64,000 nt of DNA from Adhaeribacter soli (GCF_008727925.1 NZ_VTWT01000001.1:558001-622000), one strand, 5' to 3'; positions 52,462 to 62,214 are shown, numbered from the stretch's first letter. Made by a program: numbers and translations. The notes: generated by a model from the letters alone, not told the origin.

Positions 52462-54270
52462 ATGCAAAATTCTCCGCTTCATACTTTCCATATTCCCGTT
52501 ATGGGCCTGGCGTTTTCCATCGATTCTCCGGTGAAAGTGGCGCCCTACGGCATTTCCTCGGTGGTATCGCTCAGCGACGATACGCTCATTGAACAGATGC
52601 GGGAATATTACAGCCGGAAGCACGAATTGCCGTATACTGCCATCACGCCGGAACAGGAAGATTACCGCGCCCGCCGCATAACTGCCTACCTCGACCTGCT
52701 CGATCAACTGGTTCAGAAGCAGATTACGGAAATCCGTCAGGAAGAATTTGCCGCTGGCTCCCGCCTTACCCAATACTTCAACTTATTACCGGATACTTCC
52801 CCGCTGAAAAAACAGTATCTCCAAATGCTCGAAACTTCAAACGACGCAGAAAAAGCATCGCAACAGGAAAGCCTTCGGTCCGCTATTCAACCCGGCAGCA
52901 TCGATGTGAACATCATGACGAAGCTGGATAAAATGAATTATGCGAAAACCGGGGAAATGCTGCCTTCCGAATTTTCCGATGCTCTGGCAGCCTTGCGCGG
53001 CTTTGCCCGCAGCACGGTAGAATCATCGGTCATTTTTTCGGCGGGTATGAACATGCGGCTTTACAGTTACCTGGAGCAGTTCCCGGCCTTCTTTCCTGAC
53101 CAGACCGGTTATCTGGCCAAGAAGATCATCATCAAGGTCAGCGATCACCGTTCGGCCTTTGTACAGGGAAAAATAATGGCCAAAAAAGGTTTGTGGGTTT
53201 CTGAATTCCGGATCGAATCAGGATTGAATTGTGGCGGGCACGCCTTTGCTACCGACGGCTACTTGCTGGGGCCGATCCTGGAAGAATTCCGCCAGAACCG
53301 CGAAGCCATGCAGCAGGATCTTTACGGGCTTTTTGCGGCCGCTTTAACTACCAAAGGCCTGCCGGTTCCTGCGCAAGCGCCAAAGCTCCGGATAACGGTA
53401 CAGGGCGGAATCGGAACCACTGCCGAACAGGAATTCCTGTTACAGCATTACGGCGTAGATGGTACCGGTTGGGGCACCCCGTTTTTATTGGTACCCGAAG
53501 CCACTACCGTAGATGCGCAAACCATGCAAAAACTGGCGGAGGCTACGGAAAATGACCTGTACTTAAGCCCGATCTCGCCTTTAGGGGTTCCCTTTAATTC
53601 CTTGCGGAACACCAGCAGCGAAGCCCTGAAACAAAGCCGCATCGATAAAGGCAAGCCCGGCAGCCCTTGCGTTAAAAAGCATTTGGTTTCCAATTCCGAA
53701 TTCACCGACCAACCCATTTGCACGGCCTCCCGGAAATTCCAGCGCCGGAAACTGGAGCAGCTGCAGTTACTGGACTTACCCGAAGCCGAGTACCAATTGG
53801 AAGCAAGTAAAGTACTGGCAAAAGAATGCTTGTGCGAAGGCCTCGCCAACACCGCTTTAATTGATTATGGCATGCCTCTAAAGCCGGCCAACAAAGGCGT
53901 AGCCATTTGCCCGGGACCCAATATGGCTTATTTTTCCGGCATTTTCAGCCTGAAGGAAATGGTAGATCATATCTACGGCCGCACCAACATCCTGAACAGC
54001 CTTTACCGGCCGCACATGTTTGTGAAAGAACTGAAAATGTACGTGGATTACTGGCAGAACCTGAAAAAGGAACAGCCGGCAATTCCTACCGATAAACAGC
54101 AAAAGTATCTTCGGACTTTCCGCGAAAACCTGTTGCAGGGCATTATCTATTACAAACAATTGCTGCCGCAAATATTCGAGCCGGAAACGGAAAGCGCCCT
54201 GCTGATGAAAGAAGAATTGTACCAGTTTGAAGAAGAATTAATGGCCGAAGAAATGGCCGTTGCCGGTTAA
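52462..54270 (+). CDS. Unrecognised 602-residue TIM-barrel-like protein with Cys cluster, coupled to QueD homologue
   Basis: 602 residues from the ATG at 52462 (in-frame TTG at 52450 less likely). The N-terminus FHIPVMGLAFSIDSPVKVAP, a central GLNCGGHAFATDG (C247), and RITVQGGIGTTAEQEFLLQH followed by GWGTPFLLVPE look like the start, middle and phosphate-binding end of an FMN-type TIM barrel, as in nitronate monooxygenase or the glutamate synthase FMN domain. The last 220 residues carry C393, C410, C446, C448 and C473, enough for an iron-sulfur or zinc site. The stop overlaps the start of the QueD/PTPS homologue (TAATG), so the two are coupled. I do not recognise a named family. No signal peptide. 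Confidence 0.7.
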   Translation: MQNSPLHTFHIPVMGLAFSIDSPVKVAPYGISSVVSLSDDTLIEQMREYYSRKHELPYTAITPEQEDYRARRITAYLDLLDQLVQKQITEIRQEEFAAGSRLTQYFNLLPDTSPLKKQYLQMLETSNDAEKASQQESLRSAIQPGSIDVNIMTKLDKMNYAKTGEMLPSEFSDALAALRGFARSTVESSVIFSAGMNMRLYSYLEQFPAFFPDQTGYLAKKIIIKVSDHRSAFVQGKIMAKKGLWVSEFRIESGLNCGGHAFATDGYLLGPILEEFRQNREAMQQDLYGLFAAALTTKGLPVPAQAPKLRITVQGGIGTTAEQEFLLQHYGVDGTGWGTPFLLVPEATTVDAQTMQKLAEATENDLYLSPISPLGVPFNSLRNTSSEALKQSRIDKGKPGSPCVKKHLVSNSEFTDQPICTASRKFQRRKLEQLQLLDLPEAEYQLEASKVLAKECLCEGLANTALIDYGMPLKPANKGVAICPGPNMAYFSGIFSLKEMVDHIYGRTNILNSLYRPHMFVKELKMYVDYWQNLKKEQPAIPTDKQQKYLRTFRENLLQGIIYYKQLLPQIFEPETESALLMKEELYQFEEELMAEEMAVAG

Positions 54271-54725
54271 TGAATAAAATTAGATTAAGCCGGATTTTCC
54301 GGTTCGAAACAGCTCACGCCCTGCAGGGTTACGACGGTGCCTGCCGCCGCATCCATGGCCATTCCTACAAATTAGTGGTTACCATTATAGGCGAACCTTT
54401 GCTGGATGAACTTCACCCAAAGAACGGAATGGTCATGGATTTCGGCGATCTGAAAAAAATAGTAAGCGAACAGGTGGTAAAGCCTTTCGATCATGCCCTG
54501 CTGCTGAACCAGACCGCTCCGGCTGATCTGGTAGCCCAACTCCGGAAAAATGATGAAAAACTAGTGCTTTTTCCGTATCAGCCCACCTGTGAAAACATGC
54601 TGCTTTACATCCGCGATCGCCTGCAGGAAAGCCTTCCGGACAACATCGGCCTGCACAGCCTGCAGCTTTCCGAAACCGAAAACTCCTTTGCCGAATGGTT
54701 TGCTGCCGATAATATAAGAAACTGA
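54270..54725 (+). CDS. 6-carboxytetrahydropterin synthase / 6-pyruvoyltetrahydropterin synthase family (QueD-like)
   Basis: 151 residues. Zinc ligands H16 (FETAHAL), H29 and H31 (RRIHGHSY) and the catalytic Cys C25 in CRRIHGH are present, with DFGDLK and FDHALLLN (Asp-His) and a late ETENS Glu. The CxxxHGH spacing is that of active PTPS/QueD enzymes. QueD acts on dihydroneopterin triphosphate in queuosine synthesis; but queC, queE and queF are absent here and the coupled partner is an unknown 602-residue protein, so a different pterin-like product is possible. Cytoplasmic. Confidence 0.88.
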   Translation: MNKIRLSRIFRFETAHALQGYDGACRRIHGHSYKLVVTIIGEPLLDELHPKNGMVMDFGDLKKIVSEQVVKPFDHALLLNQTAPADLVAQLRKNDEKLVLFPYQPTCENMLLYIRDRLQESLPDNIGLHSLQLSETENSFAEWFAADNIRN

Positions 54726-54901
54726 TTCTGTCCTTAAGATCCCTTTAAAAACAACTGCCTTTAGAATTCAGGCGTTTACCGGAATAAGCTATTTTCTAGC
54801 CAATATTATTCCTGATTTAGTCTTGGGGCAACCTTTTGCCCGCTTCTTCTCGTTTGAATATTAGCTACTTATTATTTATGGGCTTTTTAAACGCAGGGGG
54901 C

Positions 54902-55408
54902 ATGGATCACAAGGTACTCATTCTGAATCAGGATTATTCGGCAATTTCGTTATGCAGTGTTAACAAAGCATTCGTGCTTATTTATCTTGAAAAAGCAGAA
55001 ATGCTGGAAAAAGCAGATAATGGTTTTCTGCGTTCGATTTCTTCCACTTTTCCTAAGCCCTCGGTTATCCGGTTGCAGCATTACGTTCACATCCCCTACA
55101 AAGGCATTTCCCTGAGCCGGCACAACATCATGAAACGCGATCATTTTCAGTGCCAGTACTGCGGAACCAGCAAAAACCTGACGCTCGATCATTTAATGCC
55201 CCGTTCCCGTGGCGGGAAATCTTCCTGGACGAACCTGATAACGGCCTGCGGCCGCTGCAATACCCGTAAAGGCGACCGAACACCGGAAGAAGCTGGTCTC
55301 ACCCTGAAACAGTTGCCCAAGAAGCCAAGCCTCATTTCCTTTCTGCGGCAGCATGCCACTTCCCTGGATCACAGTTGGGCCAATTACCTGAAAGCAGACA
55401 TCGTATAA
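54902..55408 (+). CDS. HNH endonuclease
   Basis: 168 residues from the ATG at 54902; ATGs at 54836 and 54878 would add an unlikely hydrophobic leader, and MDHKVLILNQDYSAISLC is the usual start of this chromosomal family. HNH core: FQCQYCG, LTLDHLMPRSRGG, WTNLITACGRCNTRKGD, with two CxxC zinc knuckles and the catalytic DH. This group is widespread in Bacteroidota and Cyanobacteria as a housekeeping gene of unknown role, not an obvious phage or restriction nuclease. Confidence 0.87.
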   Translation: MDHKVLILNQDYSAISLCSVNKAFVLIYLEKAEMLEKADNGFLRSISSTFPKPSVIRLQHYVHIPYKGISLSRHNIMKRDHFQCQYCGTSKNLTLDHLMPRSRGGKSSWTNLITACGRCNTRKGDRTPEEAGLTLKQLPKKPSLISFLRQHATSLDHSWANYLKADIV

Positions 55409-56035
55409 TTTTCACTTTTGTATGCGGAATCAATAAGGAATAATCAAATATTAAAGTATCGTGATCCTGGCATTTTTTCAGGTTATGTAATTAAGGCGAC
55501 TTAACTTTATAATTCCTGATTCCTTTTTGTCCTTTAGATCCTTTCTGAAGACAGCCTTCCCCGAGGCCAGCTTCTTTTCAGTAAATGCTTCTGTTTTCGC
55601 GCAGTCTATAAATTCCACTTATCTGCAAAATGTATAGGGCATTTGCGGCTGGCACTTCGGTATTTATATTTTTACCGCCCTTACCTACAAAGCTTAAACA
55701 ACGGAAATCTTTGATACCATTTGCAAGTAAGTAGCCAGACTAAAATAATCGTATAATTTGAAAGTAACTTTCATTTTGGAATATTCTGAAAGGAAGTAAT
55801 TTTTATATTTTTAGTCTTGATACTAATATCCAGATACCAATGTCTTTTTACTTATTTAGATTCCTTGTTGAATGGTACTCCGGTTAAGCTTACCAGCGGC
55901 CTGAATCTGGGCTGGGCATTTTAAAACGGTAAGAGAAACGGCATAAAAAAGTGATAGATTGAAATTTCCTGAAACCTGCATAAAAAAGCCTCCCGCAATA
56001 CTGCAGGAGGCTTTCGCTTTTAGATAAATTCAGGT
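55409..56035. other. Intergenic region, possible beta-barrel gene remnant
   Basis: 627 bases between convergent genes. Mostly AT-rich and featureless. A stop-free stretch (55790-55923) ends LNGTPVKLTSGLNLGWAF, stop, which looks like the last strand of an outer-membrane protein but has no start. The terminator of the next gene lies at 55982-56019. Confidence 0.45.
55982..56019 (-). terminator. Terminator of the T9SS cargo gene
   Basis: AAAAAAGCCTCC pairs with GGAGGCTTT around a CGCAATACTGCA loop that can pair further; T run on the minus strand. Confidence 0.82.
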
Positions 56036-59000
56036 TTACTGGATCAATACTTTGCTGATCCGGGATCCTTTCTCCGTTGTAATTTTCAGCAGGTAGGTGC
56101 CTTTGGAATACGTTTTTACATCAATTGTCCGAAGGCTTTCTTTCCCATAAATCGTTTCAGAAAGCAACTGTTGCCCGGTAAGGTTATAAAGCGTAATGCT
56201 TGCCTTCTGCTCCGGACCGCCAAGCTTTACGAAAACAAGTTCCGAAGCCGGGTTAGGATATACCTGAACGTTCAGATCGGACAGATCGCCGGCAATACCG
56301 GTATTAATTATGTTCACCGCTACGGACGGTGCAGATGGACAACCGTTTGTACTGGTGGTTACCACGGTATAAGCACCGTTAGCCGTAGCCACGTAAGTCT
56401 GGCCGGTTGCGCCTGCAATGGCAGTGCCATTTAAGTACCACTGGTTTCCGGTAGCCGCACTCGAGGTAAGGGTTCCGCCGCTCTGGGTAATGGTTGGGGT
56501 AGCCGGCAGCGGATCAACCGTTATGTTGGTAGTGGTACTGGTGCTGGTGCAATTTGCGGTACTAGTAGCTACTACCGTGTAGGCTCCTGCAGAATTTACA
56601 GTATATGTTGGCGTGTTTGCCCCAGGAATGGCAGTCCCGTTTAAGAACCACTGGTAGATTACCCCTGTAGTGGAAGAGCTTCCCGTAAGCGTAACCGTGT
56701 TACCCTGGCAAATGGTAGTAGGCCCGCCTGCCGTTATGGTAGGCGTAGCCGGCATACCATCTGTAATTGCAGTAATGGAAGAAGGTGCACTGTTGCAATT
56801 GGCAACGGTAGCAATTACTGTGTAGTTTCCGGCAGCCGTAGCAGCATAAGTAGCATTCGTGGCTCCTTGTATGGCAGAACCATTTAAATACCACTGGTAG
56901 GTTGCTCCGGAAGTGGTAGTTGCTGCTGTTAAAGTTACTGATCCGCCGCTGCAGACTCCGGTTGGTCCTCCCGCGGTTATGGTAGGCGTAGCTGGCGGCG
57001 TGTTAATGGTAACCTGAACCGGAACGCGTGCCGAAGGACAGGCCCGGGTAGAAACCGACCAGTTATAGAAGTAATAATACCTTGGAGATGTATTAACCGG
57101 GAACTGGAAATTATTTCCGGTTATGCTCACTACGCCCGGCAGGGTATAAGGGAAACTGGCCCCGGCAGTGTTGCGGTAAAGTTGTCCGGTACCGCTGTTA
57201 TAAGTAAATACCCCTAAACCATAACCATTTCCGGTTGGTACATCCAGGCCTAAGAATACCGTATGCGCTCCGGCTCCTGGCAGCGTAACTGTTACTGAAT
57301 CGATGCGGTTGCCGGTAAGCGTATCAAATACGCCGATGGTGGCCGTTAACGGTCCGTCGCTGAAAAGCTTCACAGAATCGATCCGGATCGGAACAAGGGC
57401 ATTGAAAACGGTATAATTGGAGAAGTTTCCGTAGCCGCCGGCGCCAATGGTATTACTGGTCGGGCCAACTTTCCCGGCTGGCGCTGCCCGGAATGCCTGT
57501 ACATGGTAGGTAGTACTAGCCGTCAGGTTACCGGTTGTGAAAGAACTTCCCGTACCTACTTCGTTGCCTCCCGTGGCTGCATCGTAGTACACAAAAATAT
57601 CGGCGTTTGGCGCAGAGGCAGTAATGGTGGCTGTACCCGGTCCGCACCGTGAAACGTTCGCCGCGGTAACGGCTCCGGCTTGTACGGCATTAACGGTTAC
57701 TGTTTTTGTATTGTCAGTCGGGTCGGCATCGTTCGGGGTATTTACAGTGGCTGCAATGGTATAAGGCCCGGCTGCGGTTAAATTAACCCTGGCGGTAAAA
57801 CAATAACTTGCGGAAGCACCCGGTGCAATAGTGCCGGTAAACGTTTCAGTTACCGGGCTGGTGCCATTAACGGTAAATGAAACCGGGAAATTGGAAAGCG
57901 CAACGCCCCCGCTATTCAGAATGGTTACGCAAACCTGTTCGGTAGCGGTAAACGAACAGCTGTTTACCGGACTGGTAATGGCCAATAATTCTGCATTCGG
58001 TGCCGTGTATGGCATCAGTACCGGTTCAATGATGAGGCGGTAACCGAAGGCCAGTTGGCCGGGAACCGTTCCGCCGCCTATTGGTCCGGTAAAGAAAGTG
58101 TTGAACCGGGTCAGGGGTTCGGATTGTACGCCTAGAGGGAAATAATTAGTCGCAGATGGGGTGGCTGCCATTCCCACGTAGAAACTGGTATTTGTAAGTA
58201 CCGGCGGGCTGGTAATGGTAAAGTCCTTTAAGGTATTTAAATCGGCTGTCTGAATAATATAATTGTCGGAACGGGCTATTTGTGTACCGGCAGCATCCTG
58301 AATGACCGCATAAACGGTTTTAGTCACATTATTCGGATCCGAACTGATCATAAGCCGCACCGTTGGGATGGAAACCGTTTGAGTACCGCTAAGGGTGTAT
58401 TTGGCCAGTAGGGTGCCATTGGGCGCTACAGGTCTTAAAGCTGTGGAAGCAACCGGCGGATTCCCTTCCGCATAAGAAAGCGCATCGTTGGTTACCAGTT
58501 GGGCATAGGTGCCGGTGTTATTTCCGTTGTAATCATCATTCGGTACCGAAACGGTAATCGTGTTGCTTCCGGCAACGGTAGGGGTATAGCCCGGAAAAAC
58601 CACAGCTGCAGTGTCGCCAGCTGCAATGCTGGCAAGGGTAGCGGTGGTATTAAACGTATTCGCCCCGGTAACGGCCAGTGAAACGGTTACATTATTCTGG
58701 GCATTTCTTCCCCGGTTTATAACCAGAGCGCTTACCACATGCGGATTAACTGCCGGAAGGATCGGCAGTTTCCCTAAGGAAAAAACCTGGGCAACCTGTA
58801 GGTCGTTAGGGGGTGGCGTGTAGCCTAACTGCAATACGGGCCTGAAGTTGCTGGCGTTGGTTAAGGTGGCTGGTAAAGCTGTACCTGTGCCGGTTATCAG
58901 TCCGTTTGTAAGGTTGGTGTTTGCATTATAAATGGCAGATGCAGCCGATTTGGTAGTGGCATTCCATTCGTAGGCCAGGTACATGTTCCCGCCGGTATAA

Positions 59001-59488
59001 GTGAAAGGCGTTTGCAGGGTTACGTTAAAAGCGCCGGCCGTGGTAGGAATGGTTAAAGGGCCGTTATAAACCAGTTGCATGGCCGTTGGGGTAGAAATAA
59101 TATTGGCCCAGTTGCCGCCGCGGCCGTAGGTTGCGTCGGCAGTATTTACGAGGTAAATTTTAATGGTGCCGCTCGCCGCCGCGGCTGCAGGTGTCTGGAT
59201 ATTAAAGCCCAGGTGGGTTATGGCCGTATTCGGGATCAGGGTGAGTTCGGTGCCCAGGTATAAAGCGGCAGTTCTCTGAAAATCAACAGAGCCGTTAGGG
59301 CCCCGGTTGGAACCGGAGGTTCCATTAGCAATCGGAGGAGCCTGGACGTAGCGGGTTTGCGCCAGGGCATAGGTGCTGCTCAGGAAAAGCATTAACAGGA
59401 CGGCCAGCATAATCCGGCCACTTTGGTTTTCAGGCCTGGCCACCTGTTTTTTCCTAAGCCATTGTCGAAGAGATAAACGTGTTTCCAT
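56036..59488 (-). CDS. Large secreted T9SS cargo protein with CARDB-like and Ig-like repeats
   Basis: 1150 residues. The signal peptide has a long basic lead (hydrophobic core about 27-43, LAVLLMLFLSSTYALAQ). Domains: N-terminal beta domain; CARDB-like modules (about 230-330 and 505-610: LVINRGRNAQNNVTVSLAV); a beta-sandwich around 640-820; three tandem Ig-like repeats of about 70-85 residues (about 830-1062), each with PATPTIT and a YQWYLNG(S/T)AI core; and the type A T9SS sorting domain (last 80 residues: VQVYPNPASE, GTYLLKI, SKVLIQ). It is exported by the type IX system and anchored to the surface or released. Probably an adhesin or matrix protein; no catalytic domain is seen. Confidence 0.93.
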   Translation of the reverse strand: METRLSLRQWLRKKQVARPENQSGRIMLAVLLMLFLSSTYALAQTRYVQAPPIANGTSGSNRGPNGSVDFQRTAALYLGTELTLIPNTAITHLGFNIQTPAAAAASGTIKIYLVNTADATYGRGGNWANIISTPTAMQLVYNGPLTIPTTAGAFNVTLQTPFTYTGGNMYLAYEWNATTKSAASAIYNANTNLTNGLITGTGTALPATLTNASNFRPVLQLGYTPPPNDLQVAQVFSLGKLPILPAVNPHVVSALVINRGRNAQNNVTVSLAVTGANTFNTTATLASIAAGDTAAVVFPGYTPTVAGSNTITVSVPNDDYNGNNTGTYAQLVTNDALSYAEGNPPVASTALRPVAPNGTLLAKYTLSGTQTVSIPTVRLMISSDPNNVTKTVYAVIQDAAGTQIARSDNYIIQTADLNTLKDFTITSPPVLTNTSFYVGMAATPSATNYFPLGVQSEPLTRFNTFFTGPIGGGTVPGQLAFGYRLIIEPVLMPYTAPNAELLAITSPVNSCSFTATEQVCVTILNSGGVALSNFPVSFTVNGTSPVTETFTGTIAPGASASYCFTARVNLTAAGPYTIAATVNTPNDADPTDNTKTVTVNAVQAGAVTAANVSRCGPGTATITASAPNADIFVYYDAATGGNEVGTGSSFTTGNLTASTTYHVQAFRAAPAGKVGPTSNTIGAGGYGNFSNYTVFNALVPIRIDSVKLFSDGPLTATIGVFDTLTGNRIDSVTVTLPGAGAHTVFLGLDVPTGNGYGLGVFTYNSGTGQLYRNTAGASFPYTLPGVVSITGNNFQFPVNTSPRYYYFYNWSVSTRACPSARVPVQVTINTPPATPTITAGGPTGVCSGGSVTLTAATTTSGATYQWYLNGSAIQGATNATYAATAAGNYTVIATVANCNSAPSSITAITDGMPATPTITAGGPTTICQGNTVTLTGSSSTTGVIYQWFLNGTAIPGANTPTYTVNSAGAYTVVATSTANCTSTSTTTNITVDPLPATPTITQSGGTLTSSAATGNQWYLNGTAIAGATGQTYVATANGAYTVVTTSTNGCPSAPSVAVNIINTGIAGDLSDLNVQVYPNPASELVFVKLGGPEQKASITLYNLTGQQLLSETIYGKESLRTIDVKTYSKGTYLLKITTEKGSRISKVLIQ

Positions 59489-60198
59489 TGTGTTTAATTT
59501 GAGGGTTTATTAATTCAAAAGGTTAAAAAGTAGACATAGCAATGCCGGCACTATTTATTAATAGCGTGAAACAGATATTGTTACTTTGGGAAAACTGCTG
59601 GCAGTTTCCCTTTCAAATGGATGGAGAGTAAAGGCAATATTCCCAAAAAGAAGATTCCGGGTTTGTACCTGGGTTTATAAAGGAGCGAGTATGTGTTATC
59701 AAAAGTAACCCTTTTTATCACAATTCCAAATTAAATTTATTAAACTTAACACGGGTGCAATAAATGGCCATACGGAAAATAAACTTTCTTGTTCGGCTTT
59801 ATGCCTTCTTATTTTTTCAGTTTAGCACCTGAATTAAACATTTTTACTAATAGCAGATTTTTGTCCGGTACATATACCCGGGTTTTCCTGTCTATCTCCG
59901 TAAAGGTTATTTCGGATCATTTTCCGATGACGAAAATTGTACCATTCTTTTTTTTACTTCCAGGCACCCATTCATTGATCCGTTTGCTGAAGCAGAAGGC
60001 AAATTGATTTACCTATTGCCTTTTAGATAGCAAGCGAGTGCAAAACAGTCCGGTTTAGGACGGAAAAACTACTGCATCTTAACAGTAGATGATGCTTTTC
60101 GATTGGGTTTCTACCGGCCGGTCTGAAATTCAACCAGATAGCGCCTCCAATAGCAAGCAAATTCCAGCTTCTCATTTTACTTTCCGAATATAAAGTCG

Positions 60199-60206
60199 TA
60201 ACTTTG
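60199..60206 (+). promoter_or_regulatory. -7 box of rpsA
   Basis: TAACTTTG, about 105 bp before the rpsA ATG; no clear -33 box. Confidence 0.5.
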
Positions 60207-60227
60207 CGCACCGTTCGGGTGAGCGGT

Positions 60228-60300
60228 TCCGGTTTTAACCGGATTATTTTAAACTATATGCCGGCGAAGGGCTCCGCTTGCCGGTGTTTAACAGGAGCAA
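60228..60300 (+). promoter_or_regulatory. Structured leader of rpsA
   Basis: Two hairpins: TCCGGTTTTAACCGGA (60228-60243) and CCGGCGAAG..CTTGCCGG (60261-60284). AGGAG (60293-60297) is 13 nt from the rpsA ATG, and an out-of-phase ATG at 60301 opens a 16-codon frame overlapping the gene start. Compatible with S1 autocontrol of translation, as known in E. coli, but only inferred here. Confidence 0.45.
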
Positions 60301-60310
60301 ATGCTATTAT

Positions 60311-62194
60311 ATGAGCAATCAAGTAGAAGATTTCGACTGGGACAAGTTTGAAACCTCAGGTTTCGGCGGTGGTTATTCCAAAGCTGAGAAAGCTGAAATG
60401 GAAAAAATGTATGAAGATACATTAACTACCGTTCAGGAAGAAGAAGTCATTAAAGGAACAGTTGTTGGTATCACCGATCGCGACGTGATCCTGAACATCG
60501 GTTTCAAATCAGACGGCCTGGTTCCGATCTCTGAATTCCGCGACCAGCCAGACCTTAAAGTTGGCGACGAGGTAGAGGTATTCATCGAAGATCAGGAAGA
60601 TCCAAACGGTCAGCTGATCTTATCCCGCAAAAAAGCGAAAATCGTTAAAGCCTGGGATACTATTTACAAAGCCCTTGAGAACGACACCGTTCTGGAAGGT
60701 CTGGTTAAGCGTCGTACCAAAGGTGGTCTTATTATGGACCTGCACGGCGTGGAAGCCTTCTTACCAGGTTCACAGATCGACGTGAAGCCGATCCGTGACT
60801 TCGATATCTTCGTGGGTAAGAAAATGGAAGTGAAAGTTGTGAAAATCAACGCCGCTTTCGACAACGTAGTAGTATCGCACAAAGTCCTGATCGAGAAAGA
60901 TCTGGAGCAGCAGCGTTCTGCCATCCTGAACAACCTGGAAAAAGGTCAGGTGCTGGAAGGCGTGATCAAGAACATGACAAACTTCGGTGTGTTCATCGAT
61001 CTTGGTGGCGTAGACGGCTTACTGCACATCACCGATATCTCATGGGGCCGCATAAACCACCCTTCCGAGGTATTAGAGTTAGACCAGAAAGTAAACGTAG
61101 TAGTTCTGGATTTCGACGACGACAAGAAACGTATTTCTCTGGGTATGAAGCAGCTTACGCCGCACCCTTGGGATGCTCTTTCTACTGACATCGAAGTTGG
61201 TTCACGCGTGAAAGGTAAAATTGTTAATGTAGCTGATTACGGTGCGTTCTTGGAAATTCTGCCAGGTGTAGAAGGTCTGATCCACGTTTCTGAAATGAGC
61301 TGGTCTCAGCACCTGCGTAACCCACAGGATTTCATCAAACAAGGCGATGAGATCGAAGCAGTGGTGTTAACGCTGGATCGCGAAGAGCGCAAAATGTCTT
61401 TAGGCATTAAGCAACTGACCGAAGATCCTTGGACCAAAGAAGATGTTCTGACCAAATACGGCGTAGGCACGAAACACACAGGTGTGGTTCGTAACCTGAC
61501 CAACTTCGGTCTGTTCATTGAGCTGGAAGAAGGCGTAGACGGTCTGGTACACGTATCTGACCTTTCTTGGACGAAGAAGATCAAACATCCTTCTGAGTTC
61601 GTGAAAGTGGGTGAGAACTTAGACGTAGTAGTTCTGGAATTAGACGTTCCGAACCGTCGTTTAGCGTTAGGCCACAAGCAGCTGGAAGAAAACCCTTGGG
61701 ATACTTTCCAGTCTGTATTCACAGTAGGTTCGGTACACAAAGCTACTATCATCGAGAAATCTGATCGTGGCGGCGTGTTAGAGTTACCTTACGGCATCGA
61801 AGGCTTCGCTTTCCCTAAAAACCTGGTGAAAGAAGATGGTTCTGTTGCAGAAGTTGGCGAACAGCTGGATTTCAAAGTAATGGAATTCTCCAAAGACGAT
61901 CGTAAGATCATCCTTTCTCATACCAACGTTTATTCTGACCCGAAAGAGGATGCTGTTAAAGCTGACAAATTCACGAAGAAGAAACCAACCGGTGAGAAGA
62001 AAGAAGTGAAAGCTGACAAAAAAGGAACTGATAAAGGAGAGAAATCTACTTTAGGTGACTTAGATGCACTTTCTGCCCTGAAAGACAGAATGATGAGCGA
62101 CGAGAAAGAAGCCGGCGTTCAGAAACTGGAAGCTGCTGCAAAAGCAAAGAAAGCTTCTACGGATGAAACTGCTTCTGAAGAAACTGAAGGTTAA
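60311..62194 (+). CDS. rpsA: 30S ribosomal protein S1
   Basis: 627 residues from the ATG at 60311, which begins MSNQVEDFDWDKFE; an upstream in-frame TTG at 60278 is rejected. Six S1 RNA-binding domains follow, with cores such as TDRDVILNIGFKSDGLVP, MTNFGVFIDLGGVDGLLH and LTNFGLFIELEEGVDGLVH, then a charged Lys/Glu tail (about 560-627). S1 binds mRNA leaders on the 30S subunit. Codon use is visibly more restricted than in the flanking genes, as expected of a highly expressed gene. A terminator follows. Confidence 0.97.
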   Translation: MSNQVEDFDWDKFETSGFGGGYSKAEKAEMEKMYEDTLTTVQEEEVIKGTVVGITDRDVILNIGFKSDGLVPISEFRDQPDLKVGDEVEVFIEDQEDPNGQLILSRKKAKIVKAWDTIYKALENDTVLEGLVKRRTKGGLIMDLHGVEAFLPGSQIDVKPIRDFDIFVGKKMEVKVVKINAAFDNVVVSHKVLIEKDLEQQRSAILNNLEKGQVLEGVIKNMTNFGVFIDLGGVDGLLHITDISWGRINHPSEVLELDQKVNVVVLDFDDDKKRISLGMKQLTPHPWDALSTDIEVGSRVKGKIVNVADYGAFLEILPGVEGLIHVSEMSWSQHLRNPQDFIKQGDEIEAVVLTLDREERKMSLGIKQLTEDPWTKEDVLTKYGVGTKHTGVVRNLTNFGLFIELEEGVDGLVHVSDLSWTKKIKHPSEFVKVGENLDVVVLELDVPNRRLALGHKQLEENPWDTFQSVFTVGSVHKATIIEKSDRGGVLELPYGIEGFAFPKNLVKEDGSVAEVGEQLDFKVMEFSKDDRKIILSHTNVYSDPKEDAVKADKFTKKKPTGEKKEVKADKKGTDKGEKSTLGDLDALSALKDRMMSDEKEAGVQKLEAAAKAKKASTDETASEETEG

Positions 62195-62214
62195 TTCCTG
62201 AAATTCTGAATAAA

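Larger units (their letters stand above)
59489..60310. other. Long divergent intergenic region
   Basis: 822 bases between the T9SS gene and rpsA. A 72-codon frame (59789-60007) is not protein-like. Recognisable elements are only at the right end: the rpsA -7 box and leader hairpins. The left 700 bases show no repeat or RNA that I can support. Confidence 0.5.

Noticed and set aside
54902-55408. HNH protein as a homing or restriction endonuclease
   Set aside because: It matches the chromosomal family common in Bacteroidota; no methylase, intron or phage context.
59789-60007. 72-codon open frame upstream of rpsA
   Set aside because: Low-complexity, no promoter or terminator of its own, no protein-like pattern.
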